64,000 bases of DNA, taken from contig CAMPDV010000005.1 of assembly GCA_946699065.1 (NCBI GenBank), positions 496,001 through 560,000 on the forward strand, in the 5' to 3' direction. The notes beneath the pieces were generated by a model. That model saw only the letters and a program-made list of their open reading frames with translations. It was not told the DNA's origin and did not search any database. Every line of letters starts with the position of its first letter. The stretch's first letter is position 1. This document shows positions 11,901 to 24,400 of this stretch, piece after piece. Position numbers and translations under genes: made by a program. Source of the DNA: Loxodes magnus. Its lineage: Eukaryota > Ciliophora > Karyorelictea > Loxodida > Loxodidae.

Positions 11901-14900
11901 TATTTTAATCATAAAATGGAACAGCGAAAGCCTGTCTATTTGCTCGATTAGAATAAAATATAACTGACTTAGCTACATTATCTATGTTTGAGGATAAAAA
12001 CACGTTTAATCCACTTGCAATTTCAAACATTCTCATATTTTTATTGGTTACAGTTAGTGTAAACCAAAATGTTAGTGTGAAACCGTTCGAATTCATTGTT
12101 GGATGAACTAAATTATAAAAGTTCGTAGTTGCTTCGTCACCTACAGTATCAGAAAATAAAATTCCTGTCAACTAGTTAATATTTGAGGTTATATCAACAG
12201 AAATATATGATGGTCATGAACAAATTGTTATTGGATATCTATTAACTAATGCTCCATTATTAATGCTAGAAATAAAACTATAAGGCTAACAAACGCTATC
12301 ATAAGACCCAGATCCTCCGTTCAAATCTAGTTTATATCCTAAGCTGCATGCACATGAAAATGTTGTAAGATACTGTCTATAAGCATAAGAGGGACAAGCT
12401 AAATCTTAGAATGTTCACAGAACCAGTTAACTAAGACTATAGCTTATGGAACTTAAGGGAAACTGTAAGTAGTTGCCAGCTGAATGCTTGATAAAGCATG
12501 ATTTATCTAACGAATATAGTTAACACTAAGGTTCTTCATCGATAGCTTATAAACATCAATAAAAGTTATATTTAGGACTTACAAACTAATTTTAGAGAGT
12601 TATTATATACTGATCATTAGCAGCAGCGTTTTAAAGAGTCATTTGATAGTTATAATTATAAACTCCTGAAATGATTGAAAGAGAATATTGCCATTATTAA
12701 ACTGATGAAGTAATACTACAATAAGAATTATCAATTAGTTAAAAAAGAGTGTATGATGTAGCAGTATCCGTGATTTTAATTCTAAAACTAATTTCTTAAA
12801 AGTTATATTCAAATAAGTTGAAATAGTATTTACTTGGATTATAGAAGCAATTCTATACTTTGTTATTTGAGTCTATTACTGTCCATGTATTATCCAAAAC
12901 CCCATAATATTTCTTCGAGACACATTGAGATGACTAAACATCTGTTAGTGATTAGCATTAGCCAACACAAGATTAAATGCAAGGTGTGTGCACAGTTCAA
13001 CAATCAACTACGTTTTCGTTAAGCGACAAAGATGTTTTAGTTTAGGAAGTTATCCTTAATGCCAAAATTTTTCCTATAAATTACGAATATGAGGGATAAG
13101 TTCCATCTCCAAATTTTATTACATCACTTGAAACTAAAGATGCTAACGTAAGGGAAAAATGAGATCGTGTATAGCAGAATGAAGGCAAGTTTAAACTGGA
13201 ATAGCATGCTAAAGTACCTGAACTTTCAAATCCTACTACAATATGATGCCAACTTTACACATCGTAATAAGGAATTTCAAATCTTGAAGGAGAAATTCTT
13301 TCTGTATAGAATAGCAAAATGCTTCTATAAATATTAAGTAAAACAGATAGTCATTTATTATTAGCACTATTATAAATTTCGAAAAATGTCATATAATTAC
13401 TACCTCCATTTTAAATGAATCAGAAACTCATTGTAAAGCCATTCGAGTTAATGACAGAACTAACCAACGAGTAAAAGTTAGTGGAAACTTCATCACCCAA
13501 AGTGCTTGTAAAAGTTCAACCATTATTCTAATTTACACTTCCAGATATATCTATTTTTATGAAATCACTTGGGTAATTACAGTATGTGATAGGGAATCTA
13601 TTAGTCCAACTAGAATCAGTTATACCAAGAATACTGGATCCAGTCTAACACTTTTATACGCCAGAGTTAAAATAACTTTAATAGCCCAAAGAGCATACAC
13701 ATAGTCCTCTTGCAAGATCATAATATGGATTGTACATATGTTATTATGAACAATCAGGACTTTAAAACTATATTGTTAAATAGGCGAAATTATAGCTAGG
13801 AGTAGCAGTTGGAAATTTAATGCTTCCTAACTCATGATAAGGGAAGCAAACTGAAGAAACTGTTTTCGAAGAGCACAATTGATGATCAATGGAGTAATAA
13901 GGTTAAACGCAAAATATAAGCTAATAGGAATTAGTTGAAATATACTTAATTTCATATTAAATATTTACTATTTAAGAAACCGAAGTTGGAATTGTTAAGA
14001 GTAAAGAATTACTTGAAGATGCCGTATTTTCGAAAGTATATTAGTTGGTTTAAACAATTATATTTATTTAGCAAGCTTTTCCAATTTGTTCAAAAATAGT
14101 TCTTGCTTAGCCATCTTAAGTAAACGAAACTCAGAAGCTAACTCTTGTGTATTTATGCTGAAAAAATAAATCATAATAATATGTAGTATTATCTGATAAT
14201 CCATATGACTAACCACTTCCAGTCAAATAAGTGGAATCTTTAATAGTAACGTTTTATGAAAAGCATGTAGTTTCAGAAATGTATTAGACATTAGAAGTGC
14301 TTGTGCACTAGCCATAACAGTTTAACCAGCAAGGAGTTAGTGTTGTTCAGCAATCAGCAACTGTTTAATTTAAGTTATAGCTAGAGTATAAGTCATCTAT
14401 TATTTTAACTGCCAAAATGCTTCCTTTGAAATATGAATAACCACTATATGTTCCATCACCTACGTATATTTTATCATCCGAATATAAAGCATCTAGTGCT
14501 AACGTCATTGATCTTTGAAAACAATAAGAAGGTTTCGTATAACTAGAATAGCAGTGGAGTGTTCCTGTTGATGTAAACCCTGTAATTATATAGTGCCAGG
14601 TATTTGAACCATCAAATGGTACCATGAAACTTTGAGTTGTTGTTCTTTGAGTATAATATAATAAAGAAAATGATACTGTGTTCACTTAAATACTAAGAAA
14701 GACATTCCCATCAGCTTTTCTTATTTCAATCATTCTCATCTATGCAGAAGGTTCTGAAGTTTTAAACCAAAAGGATAAAATAAATCCATTAGAAAAAGGA
14801 ATTTATCCTTAGACTAAATTATAAAAATTAGTATTTACAGCATTACTGGCAGTTGTAAATACAGTTTCAGTATATTAATTTATTGCTCCAGATATATCAA

Positions 14901-17145
14901 TGCTTACCCAATTTTTCGGATAGTCACAAGTTGTTAAAGGCCATCTATTTGTGTAGCTTGCATCGGTAATTATTTAAATTGGATCAGCATTGCATGTAAT
15001 AGTATTAGTTCCTCCACCAGTTAAATCCATTTGATTTCCTAAACTACAAACGCAATCATCTGATGTTGGGTAATAAGGATTATATTATTTAGGAAGAGTA
15101 CAGGTGCTTGCAGGAAGATAATTTGAAAATATTGCTAAAGCGACTTAGTAGCTTATAGTAACTGATGGAGTAGTTGGAAAAATAATTTTACTAGTAGCAG
15201 AGTGTTGAATATTACATGTTGTAGTTTATGTAGCACTTCTACACATTTTTAAGTCGTTAATTTCTATGTTATCATAAGCTATACACCACTAGAAATCATA
15301 ATTGGCACCATTAATTTAATTTACTATAGTTATTCTAAATTCCATCGTACTTATAAACGAAGCTAGAGTCATTTAATAACTATATGTAGATCCTGATACT
15401 ATTACTAAGTTAAAAGTATTATCAGTAATTGAAAGAGTCAGTGAGCAGGAAGAACTGCTTCCTAATATCTAGAATACTGTATAACTAGTAACTGTTCGTG
15501 TTGCCTTTAACCAAAATTAGTATCTCAAAATGTTTTATTAGAACAAATCATAATAAAATTTGGTTTAATTACTTCCTACAATTTAGATACTGTTAGAATT
15601 ATCGCAAGTAGAATAAGTATCTTATTGCAACATGTAAGGCTGCTAATTGCAATAAGTAGTAGTATCATACTAAGGATAGGTAGTAGAACTACATATTCCT
15701 TAGCAATTTAATCTGCAAGGCGTAAATGTTGTTCAGCAATCAGCAACTGTTTAATTTAAGTTATAGCTAGAGTATAAGTCATCTATTATTTTAACTGCCA
15801 AAATGCTTCCTTTGAAATATGAATAACCACTATATGTTCCATCACCTACGTATATTTTATCATCCGAATATAAAGCATCTAGTGCTAACGTCATTGATCT
15901 TTGAAAACAATAAGAAGGTTTCGTATAACTAGAATAGCAGTGGAGTGTTCCTGTTGATGTAAACCCTGTAATTATATAGTGCCAGGTATTTGAACCATCA
16001 AATGGTACCATGAAACTTTGAGTTGTTGTTCTTTGAGTATAATATAATAAAGAAAATGATACTGTGTTCACTTAAATACTAAGAAAGACATTCCCATCAG
16101 CTTTTCTTATTTCAATCATTCTCATCTATGCAGAAGGTTCTGAAGTTTTAAACCAAAAGGATAAAATAAATCCATTAGAAAAAGGAATTTATCCTTAGAC
16201 TAAATTATAAAAATTAGTATTTACAGCATTACTGGCAGTTGTAAATACAGTTTCAGTATATTAATTTATTGCTCCAGATATATCAATGCTTACCCAATTT
16301 TTCGGATAGTCACAAGTTGTTAAAGGCCATCTATTTGTGTAGCTTGCATCGGTAATTATTTAAATTGGATCAGCATTGCATGTAATAGTATTAGTTCCTC
16401 CACCAGTTAAATCCATTTGATTTCCTAAACTACAAACGCAATCATCTGATGTTGGGTAATAAGGATTATATTATTTAGGAAGAGTACAGGTGCTTGCAGG
16501 AAGATAATTTGAAAATATTGCTAAAGCGACTTAGTAGCTTATAGTAACTGATGGAGTAGTTGGAAAAATAATTTTACTAGTAGCAGAGTGTTGAATATTA
16601 CATGTTGTAGTTTATGTAGCACTTCTACACATTTTTAAGTCGTTAATTTCTATGTTATCATAAGCTATACACCACTAGAAATCATAATTGGCACCATTAA
16701 TTTAATTTACTATAGTTATTCTAAATTCCATCGTACTTATAAACGAAGCTAGAGTCATTTAATAACTATATGTAGATCCTGATACTATTACTAAGTTAAA
16801 AGTATTATCAGTAATTGAAAGAGTCAGTGAGCAGGAAGAACTGCTTCCTAATATCTAGAATACTGTATAACTAGTAACTGTTCGTGTTGCCTTTAACCAA
16901 AATTAGTATCTCAAAATGTTTTATTAGAACAAATCATAATAAAATTTGGTTTAATTACTTCCTACAATTTAGATACTGTTAGAATTATCGCAAGTAGAAT
17001 AAGTATCTTATTGCAACATGTAAGGCTGCTAATTGCAATAAGTAGTAGTATCATACTAAGGATAGGTAGTAGAACTACATATTCCTTAGCAATTTAATCT
17101 GCAAGGCGTAAATGTTGTTCAGCAATCAGCAACTGTTTAATTTAA
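8863..17145 (-). CDS. Inverted block of the same giant gene (seven repeat-unit anchors, read on minus strand)
   Basis: The minus strand carries the same protein family in one frame, with anchor cysteine codons starting at 17124, 15738, 14352, 13002, 11652, 10305 and 8931. Spacings are 1386, 1386, 1350, 1350, 1347 and 1374, all multiples of three. LamG signatures on this strand include GFTMSFWF, GFTLTFWF, GFTISFWYKT, SWHHIVVGF and NNWQHIILGF. Both ends lie in TTAA. Flipping the 8283-bp interval puts it in frame with both flanks: the left side completes array A copy 3, and the right side joins TNPQ to YIQGTTC, matching the NPQY...TC pattern of other units. As deposited, a plus-strand transcript would carry the antisense of about 2,760 codons, so the allele shown would be broken unless the block is flipped back. 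Alternatives are an assembly or library artefact, or a polymorphic or programmed inversion. Confidence 0.9.
8932..10305 (-). repeat. Repeat unit 12 (458 codons, inverted block)
   Basis: Anchor CWTTYSPC-W(TGG)-QYCQGEC, with Gln after Trp written TAA. The LamG module has GFTLTWWF with adjacent TGA and TGG as Trp, LFEIKDTS, a WHHIMVSF strand and a VGDGSF loop. Confidence 0.85.
10306..11652 (-). repeat. Repeat unit 11 (449 codons, inverted block)
   Basis: Anchor CLTSITPC-W(TGA)-LNCAGTC. The LamG module has NGFTISFWYKT, IFEIKDTT, NNWQHIILGF, the turn IFCWSTYLYASVC, the ITVGSGT loop and MQGQILALKI. Confidence 0.86.
11653..13002 (-). repeat. Repeat unit 10 (450 codons, inverted block)
   Basis: Anchor CWTVHTPC-I-QSCVGQC; the usual Trp is Ile here. 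The LamG module has NSNGFTLTFWF, MFEIASG, a WHHIII strand and a GDGTYST loop. The strand order is the same as in the other units, so function is probably kept despite the Trp loss. Confidence 0.86.
13003..14352 (-). repeat. Repeat unit 9 (450 codons, inverted block)
   Basis: Follows array A copy 5 in the coding sense. Anchor CWTTLTPC-W(TGG)-LNCYGQC. The first module has FCVQPYYSIDHQLC. The LamG module has GFTMSFWF, SWHHIVVGF, the turn ACYSSLNLPSFC, the IKFGDGT loop and FIGKILALR. Confidence 0.87.
14356..17145 (-). repeat. Array A, inverted part: two further 1386-bp copies
   Basis: Copies 4 (17127-15742) and 5 (15741-14356), plus the tail of copy 3, lie on the minus strand and appear identical to the forward copies. 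With the block flipped they make a continuous five-copy tandem array. In the orientation shown they form an inverted repeat of about 2.8 kb with the forward copies, separated by about 5.5 kb. Confidence 0.93.
17142..17145. other. Inversion breakpoint, right TTAA
   Basis: Minus-strand array A sequence ends exactly here, and frame-1 plus-strand coding resumes with TATATTTAAGG. Together with 8863-8866 it bounds a reciprocal inversion of 8275 bp (8283 bp including both TTAA). No target-site duplication beyond TTAA, and no terminal inverted repeat of a transposon, is visible. Confidence 0.9.
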
Positions 17146-18438
17146 TATATTTAAGGAACAACTTGCCTAAGTGGACACCATTTAAAAGACGATATTTATT
17201 CGACAATCAGTAGCATTGGCACTTAATTATCTTGGCAAGCTAATGATAATACGAAGTTCTATTATAATCCATTCCACTAAAGCATACTTAGATATGAATT
17301 CTGAACGTAACTTACTTTTACTGGCACATAATATAAAATCTTTAATTTGGTTGGAAATACTGGTAATTGTGATATTTCTCTCAAAGTAAGTAATAACGTA
17401 TTCTAATTGGACTTAACATCTACTTCTAGCTACAGTTCTCAAATAACAATTTCTTAGTTTACATCTACCCTAGAAGCTAAAATAATTATTGCAAATTATT
17501 ATAAATCAGCTACAAACAATTTTGATTTAAAATGGTGTATTATTCCAGATTATAACGAAGCTAATTGCTTAACTTTGACAAGTATTTCCTCATGCAATTT
17601 CTACCAAAATTAATATTCAAAGATTACATTCCCTTGAACATCTGTTAGTTATTAAATTGCTTGGATTGAAGTTCTGGATTATTTTGAAGGAACAACATGC
17701 AATTAAGTAACTTTATATAATCCTTTTTGGCCATAAGAAGGTCCATGTATCTGTTCTCTTGGGTATGTAATGGATGTATCAGGAGGATCTAATTAAATAA
17801 TATGTACAGTGTAAGCTATCTAAAGTATAAGAAATTTTGCTTCTAGATTTCCAGTGCAAGTATCTAATTATCCTTCCTATGTAGTGCTATAAACAAGCGA
17901 TACCTATCCTAATTATTATATAAGTTCTTCTACAAGCAATTACGTAAATGATTACAGTGTTTACACTGGTTTAAGTTCCTAATTGAATCAAAATGGGTTT
18001 ACTTTATCATTTTGAATATCAACTTCTGTGACTCGCAGTATGATTTTTTTCGAGATTAAAACTTCAAATAGTAGATTTTTAACTATTGCTATTAATTCAC
18101 TTTCAAAGGTAATAGTTTTTGTTAGCGACTTAAACGGAGGTTAAGGATTTTAGTCACCATATTACTCTGCTGCATCGTGATAACATATAATAGTTTCTTT
18201 TAGTAATACATAAACAGTTTATTGCTGAACTTCTTTCGAATTAACTTCTAGTTGCTACACAAAGACTAATTTTGCCTTAAATTCCGGAGTTCTTACAAGT
18301 TCGCATAAACTTAGTATTGGAAATGGAACAGCAACAGGCCTTTTGCAAGGTTATGCAGTTTTTGAAGGATATTTATTAGCAGTTAGATACTTTAATCAAA
18401 TTCCTTCGTAATTGTCAATTGGACAGTCACTTGCAGAT
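17142..18438 (+). repeat. Repeat unit 13, remainder
   Basis: Starts YIQGTTCLSGHH, the normal continuation of an anchor ending NPQ. The first module has LKWCIIPDYNEANC. The LamG module has GFTLSFW (TGA), SWQHIIVSF, the turn VYCWTSFE...SSC, the LSIGNGT loop and FEGYLLAVRYFN. Confidence 0.9.
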
Positions 18439-21400
18439 TTTTGGGGTGTTTATACTCCTTGTTGGCAAAATTGCTGAGGATTATGTTTATAAAGTTTACC
18501 AATAGGTTTAAGTTAATGCACATAAAATATTCCTCATGATAAATATAAAACAGGATGGTAAAGCTTAGCTACGCCTTAAACAATACTTGGAGCTGACATT
18601 TCCTTCTATGGTGACATCTGATATTAAGAAACAGGTATTTATGAGTTTTGGATAAAAGGTTTAGTAGATTCTTCTACTTAATATAACTTGCTTTAAATTT
18701 AGAATTCAGCATGTACCACTAAAATAAGTGCTCTAAATTCTAACATTATAGTAGATATTTCTTAAGGAAGCTTATAGCTTATTTAAAATGGTTTAACTTC
18801 TTTTTCAACCTTTGGAGAAGCTCTAATTTAACTAGCAATTATAAAAAAATCAGGCAGGATTTTTGATTTAAGAATATGTGCTACTTAATCCTATTATGAG
18901 CCTATTTGTACTTATTTAAACTCTACAACGATTTCAACTGTTTGCAGCATTAGATAAGAGTCTATAATCACATTAGGAAATCCCATTTAAGCTCTTCAAA
19001 TAAGAAGTTTGAAAATATATGATAAAGTTCCAAACATTTATTGTTCCCAGTGGCAATACAATCCTCTGTGGAATTATTAGCATGGATGTATTTGTACATT
19101 AGGTAAAGTAATAAGTTCATCTAATCTTTGTGACAATCAAATAATAGACTATACTTAAAGAATACCTGTCACTTTTATTTCTGTACCTTCTTATACCAAT
19201 GTTTTAATATCTCCATATTAGTCTAGAACATTTTAATGACCTACTAATGATTGAATTTAAGATACCATTGCTAATTAAATTGGATTCCCACTTAATTCAA
19301 ATGGCTTTATGCTAGATTTCTGAATTAAAAGTACAAACGTTAATCGAAATGGAACCATTTTAGATATTTTAGCTTCTAACTAGATTGATAGAAAGCTTTC
19401 AATAGTAGTAGATAATTATGCTTACATTTTTAGACTATATTCAGATTTTAGCTCTAATAGACCTGCTAGCGTTCCTTTTTATTATGATGCAGGATGATAA
19501 TATGTAATCATTGGATGGAAATTGAATCAGGGAACAAAATACTGCGTTTCATCATATCAAAAATAGTCAAAATGCTTTAAAAGAGATTTTGAAGTAAAAA
19601 GTAGTATAATAACAAGTACTGATATAATTAGAGTTGGTGGAAGTTTTCATGGCTGGTGATATGATGATTTGGATGGAAAAGTTCTGAACTTGCGATTATT
19701 TAACATGCCATATGATAGCATTCCAATAACTGAAGCTTATGTAGATTATTTAACTCTTCTAACTCCCTGTTGGAAAAATTGTTTAGGAATTTGCCCTGCT
19801 AATTCGCCTGATTATTAAAACTGCTCTTTAAATGCTGCTCATAGGTATTTCTAATCATCTTATACTTCGATTACTTCTAGTTATAGCTTCTCACTTAATG
19901 GATACGACACTAGTTTATTAAGTAATCCTTTCCTTTAAAACTATGCAGCTTATTCATTTTGAGCGAAATTAACTGTTTCTGTAACAGAATACAATGTGTT
20001 TGAAATTATAAATGCAGGATGTACTTTGACAGTTTCTGCAGTAGATAACAAATTCATTTTAAAGACTTATTCTACAAGTTTATAGGTTACAATATCTGCC
20101 TATTCATCAATAGAAGCTTCATTTCTAATTTGAATGAAAAATAATGGAGCAAATCATGATATTTCCTTTTGTGTAAGTCAAATAAATTACGAACCTCAGT
20201 GCATATAAGCAACCATAAACACAAATTGATGTAGATTTGAATATTTAAGCCAATTAAAATTTTAAAAGAGTGTTTAAGATTATTAAGTTAGCGATTTAAA
20301 AATATACAACAGTGATTCTAAAATATCAGGAAATTGCTATAAATCGCACTAATATAATCCAACTTATCCTGATCTAGTTCAATGCCACTGTTCACTTTGC
20401 TATGCTACTTCTTATAATCCTATCACTAACTTAATATAATGTACTCAATCAATTCCTTCTTTTACTCCTAGATATCCTGTTAGTAAATGCAAGCTTCCTT
20501 CTGATTTAATAACCCTCTCTTTAATATCTAGTTATGTTTAAACATAATTTGCTGCTTCAATTGTTGATGAGAAGATTGATTTAAGTTTTAAAAGCACAGT
20601 ATCATCTATTATTAATGCTAATGGGTTTACAATGGATTTCTGATTTACAATAGACCCAACAGCTTCAGAATGATTAGAACTAATGGAAATAAGGGATTTA
20701 AGTGGCATATTTTTAGGCATTGGTATAAATAGATTTTAAGAATCTATAACAGTTTATTCAGAAAGATTATCTAATACATATCAAATTTAGTTTCCTTACT
20801 GTCATACTGTTACATGGCATCATGTCATTCTCAGCTTTACAAGTAATATTCTAATGGCTTGCTATTCTTCCTATTAGTTTCCATCTACATGTTGAACTAG
20901 GACTTTTAGTTTACTACTTACTTATTTAAATAACAATGATAAATTGACAATAGGAAATGGAACCTTAATTGGGTGGAATTAATTCTAAGGTAGTGTCATG
21001 GCATTAAGATTTTCGGGCAAAACTTATACTGAAATAGGATTGAATTAGTAAATATCAGATTGCTGGTCAACTTTAACTCCCTGCTGACTTAATTGTAAAG
21101 GAGTATGCTAGGATTTAGCAAATCCATAATATGATACATCATCCACGTGCACGTAATATATTCCTCATACATTGACTAATGATATTTACAGGACAATTGG
21201 CCCCTCACTTTAATACTATGGAGATGATAAAACTTTATTTTACAACAATCTGTTTTGATAAGATGTAATAAGATATGAGTTCTGAGCAAAACTTACCTTA
21301 CAAAGTACTTAGTATACAATATTCTAATTAATGGGTAACTTAGGTAGTTGCTCTATATCTCTATTCGTAACTGGAAACGTTTTTAATCTTCATATAGATA

Positions 21401-24400
21401 CAGCAACAATAGATACTGATCTTTATATAACTCTACTTTAATTTTAAAGTTCCTTTGAATTGGCTGCTAGAGTTAAAAATACTTATAATCCTAATACTGA
21501 TGACTATAATATTGAATTATGCTTAATAGGAGATAATTTAGAACCTACTTGCAGATAAGCTACTTAAAAGCCAACTTGTAATATTGACTAATCATCAACT
21601 AGTTATATAATGTTTCCTTCAGGAGCTTTTACCTATGAAATAGCATGAATTAGAATATATAATCATGAAAACATTCAAACTTCTTGCGATTCTAAGGCTA
21701 AATAATATAATCCTAATTGGCCTAATCCTGGAGATTGTGTTTGTAGCTTAGGCTATTAGATGGATCTCTCAAATAGTGGAGCTAATACATTGACTTGCTA
21801 TGCTTAAGCAATTTCATCAATTACAACTGATTCTTCGAGATATCCTGTTACAGTATAAAATATCCCAAACTATATTCCTCTTACATCTTTATAATAGTCT
21901 TCCATAACTTTCTAAACTGCAATAACCAGTGATGATATAATAGGATACAATTTGTATACTCCTTTAAGTGGTAATTAGAATTCTAATGGATTTACATTAA
22001 CCTTCTGAATCTATATCTAAACATACAACAACTATGATATTCTAGAAATACTTAAAGCTGATACTTCTTCCTTTTTACGAATTTCATTAAATAATCCAAG
22101 AGCAACTTTCATATTCATAGGCCATGGCTAAAGTTTTTAGGCTCCTTTGTATTCTGATATACTCCAGTATTGGCACTATATAGTAGTTTCATTTTCAAAT
22201 ACAAAGACTGTCTTTTGCTGGTCTTCTTTCAAATATCCTTCTTTCTGCTTTGATAGACCTTAGTTTACTCTGAATTCTGGAAATGTTGGACCTGGTTGAA
22301 CTTTATCTTTAGGGACTGTAAGTACAGTAGGAAATGTAGGATTTGAAGGGAAACTGCTAGCATTAAGATACATTGCAAAATCCCATGATTAACTTTCCCT
22401 AGATAAATACTTAGTAGATTTTTGGGCTCTTTATACTCCTTGTTGGGAATACTGCTAAGGAACATGTGAAGCAACCACAAACTTTCCATTATAATACTCT
22501 GAATGCAATAGCAAGGTTCCTCATACAACCTACATTAGTGGCTTATAATAAATAACAGCTCCTTCATCTATAAACTTATATGGTTGAGATTAATTTTACC
22601 AAGGGAACGTTTTCTTATCAGACTAACTAATTTACTAAATGAGGTTTGAAAGTTAAAGCAATTCTAACAAATATAGTGTTTACTAAATTATAAATGTAGG
22701 ATGTACTATGACACTATCTCATTAAAGCAATATTTGATATCTAGAATTTAGTATTGGACCATCATACAGCATAACTGTCAAAGCTTATCTAAGTACAAGT
22801 ATTTTTTATGTATATCTCAAAATCTATAAAGTATCTGTAGGAGTATACAGCTTTTAATGATGTGTTACTTAATAGGATTATGATACTAAATGCGTATATA
22901 ATAATGCTTTATCTCTAGCGTCTACTTGCAACTTATAGCACAAAAATTCATATTCTCAACTAGGAAATGCCATTCAAACTTATTAAGTCTCCTGAATAAG
23001 AATTTACAATTAGCAAAACCTTTAAGATTGCTCTGCTTAATTTTAATATAATGCTCTTAGTCCTATTTAAGGTGAATGCTTGTGTTGCTTAGGAAAGATT
23101 ACTACGTTATAGCCAACTTCTTATACTTGCAGTGCAGCTACTATAAGTCCTAAAGATTAAGTTGTTTTACAAACTGTTCCTATTTATGATGATCTTAATC
23201 TGGCATGGAATAATTTACTCTATAGTTTTCCTGGCAGTCTCCCAACAGATGTAACACTAAATTTTATAGCTAATCTTGATACAGCTCTTAATATACCAGG
23301 AATTACATTCGAATTCTGAATCGCCCCTGATCTTACAGCAGTTGCTGCATAGGAAAAAATGATGATTTTTGAAATTTCAGATAATTCAGCACATTAATTC
23401 ATTTAAATAGGAATAGACATGAAGAAATATGCCTTTAAATATTGGAGTGGCATAACTTAAACAGGATTAGAAGCTCCTTAATATTATGGTAAGACCTGGT
23501 AGAAACTTGTTATAGGGTTGAAGCAAACTCAAACATAGCACTGCATTTCAGCTTATAGATACGTATCTAAGTGCCTTATTTATGAAAATACATTACTACT
23601 AGATTTCTCTTAAATAGATGCTAATTATAAATTGAGGATTGGTTAGGGAACTTATACTGGATAGTTTTCTAGTTATAGTTATTTTAAGGGAAAATTGCTA
23701 TAGTTCAGAATGTTTAATTAACATTTTGATGCACTTAGCATAGATCAATAATATGTAGATTCTCTCACTTTGCTTACTCCTTGCTGGCTAAATTGTTTAG
23801 GAAAATGCCCTGACGATAGTCCTTAAATTACAGACTGTTTGCAATACTCTCCACACATAATAAATGATTTTTAGCCTAGCTATGTTTAAATTGTTTCTGA
23901 TATGCAATATTATGGGTATCATCAAGACTTTACTGAAGATCCATTTATTCAAAAAACAGCCATTTTTAGATTCTGAACAAAAGTAACAAAAAGTACCGTG
24001 CAGTATGATATTTTTAAAATAGCTAATACAGGATGTAGTGTTGTTATCTCAGTAGTTAATAACAGCTTCAAAATTCTAATTGCAGGTACAACTTATGTAC
24101 TAGATGTTGATAACTATAGTTCTACTTTAGAACTTTAAATTGAACTAAAGATTATCAAAATAACTAGTCATTCTTTTGATTTCCATTTCTGTTTATTCGA
24201 ATCAGCAAAAGAACCAACATGCTAACGCCAGTATAATGTTAATGATATTCCTTGTTAGCTGTCTCATGAAAACAGTTATCTGATGTTCCCTTAAGGAAGT
24301 ACATAGTACTGGATAAATTATTTAACTGTATGCAATTATGAAATCTCTAATACTTGTACAGACTCAATGTAATATAATCCCTAGTGGCCCGTTTTTAGTC

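Noticed and set aside
8867..17141. Transposon insertion or separate minus-strand gene
   Set aside because: The block has no transposase and no terminal inverted repeats. Its sequence is the missing middle of the same protein and joins both flanks in frame when flipped.
8867..17141. TTAA-bounded internally eliminated sequence (to be deleted rather than inverted)
   Set aside because: Joining the flanks at one TTAA would shift the reading frame, because the TTAA lies in different codon phases on the two sides; flipping keeps it. The block is also fully coding.
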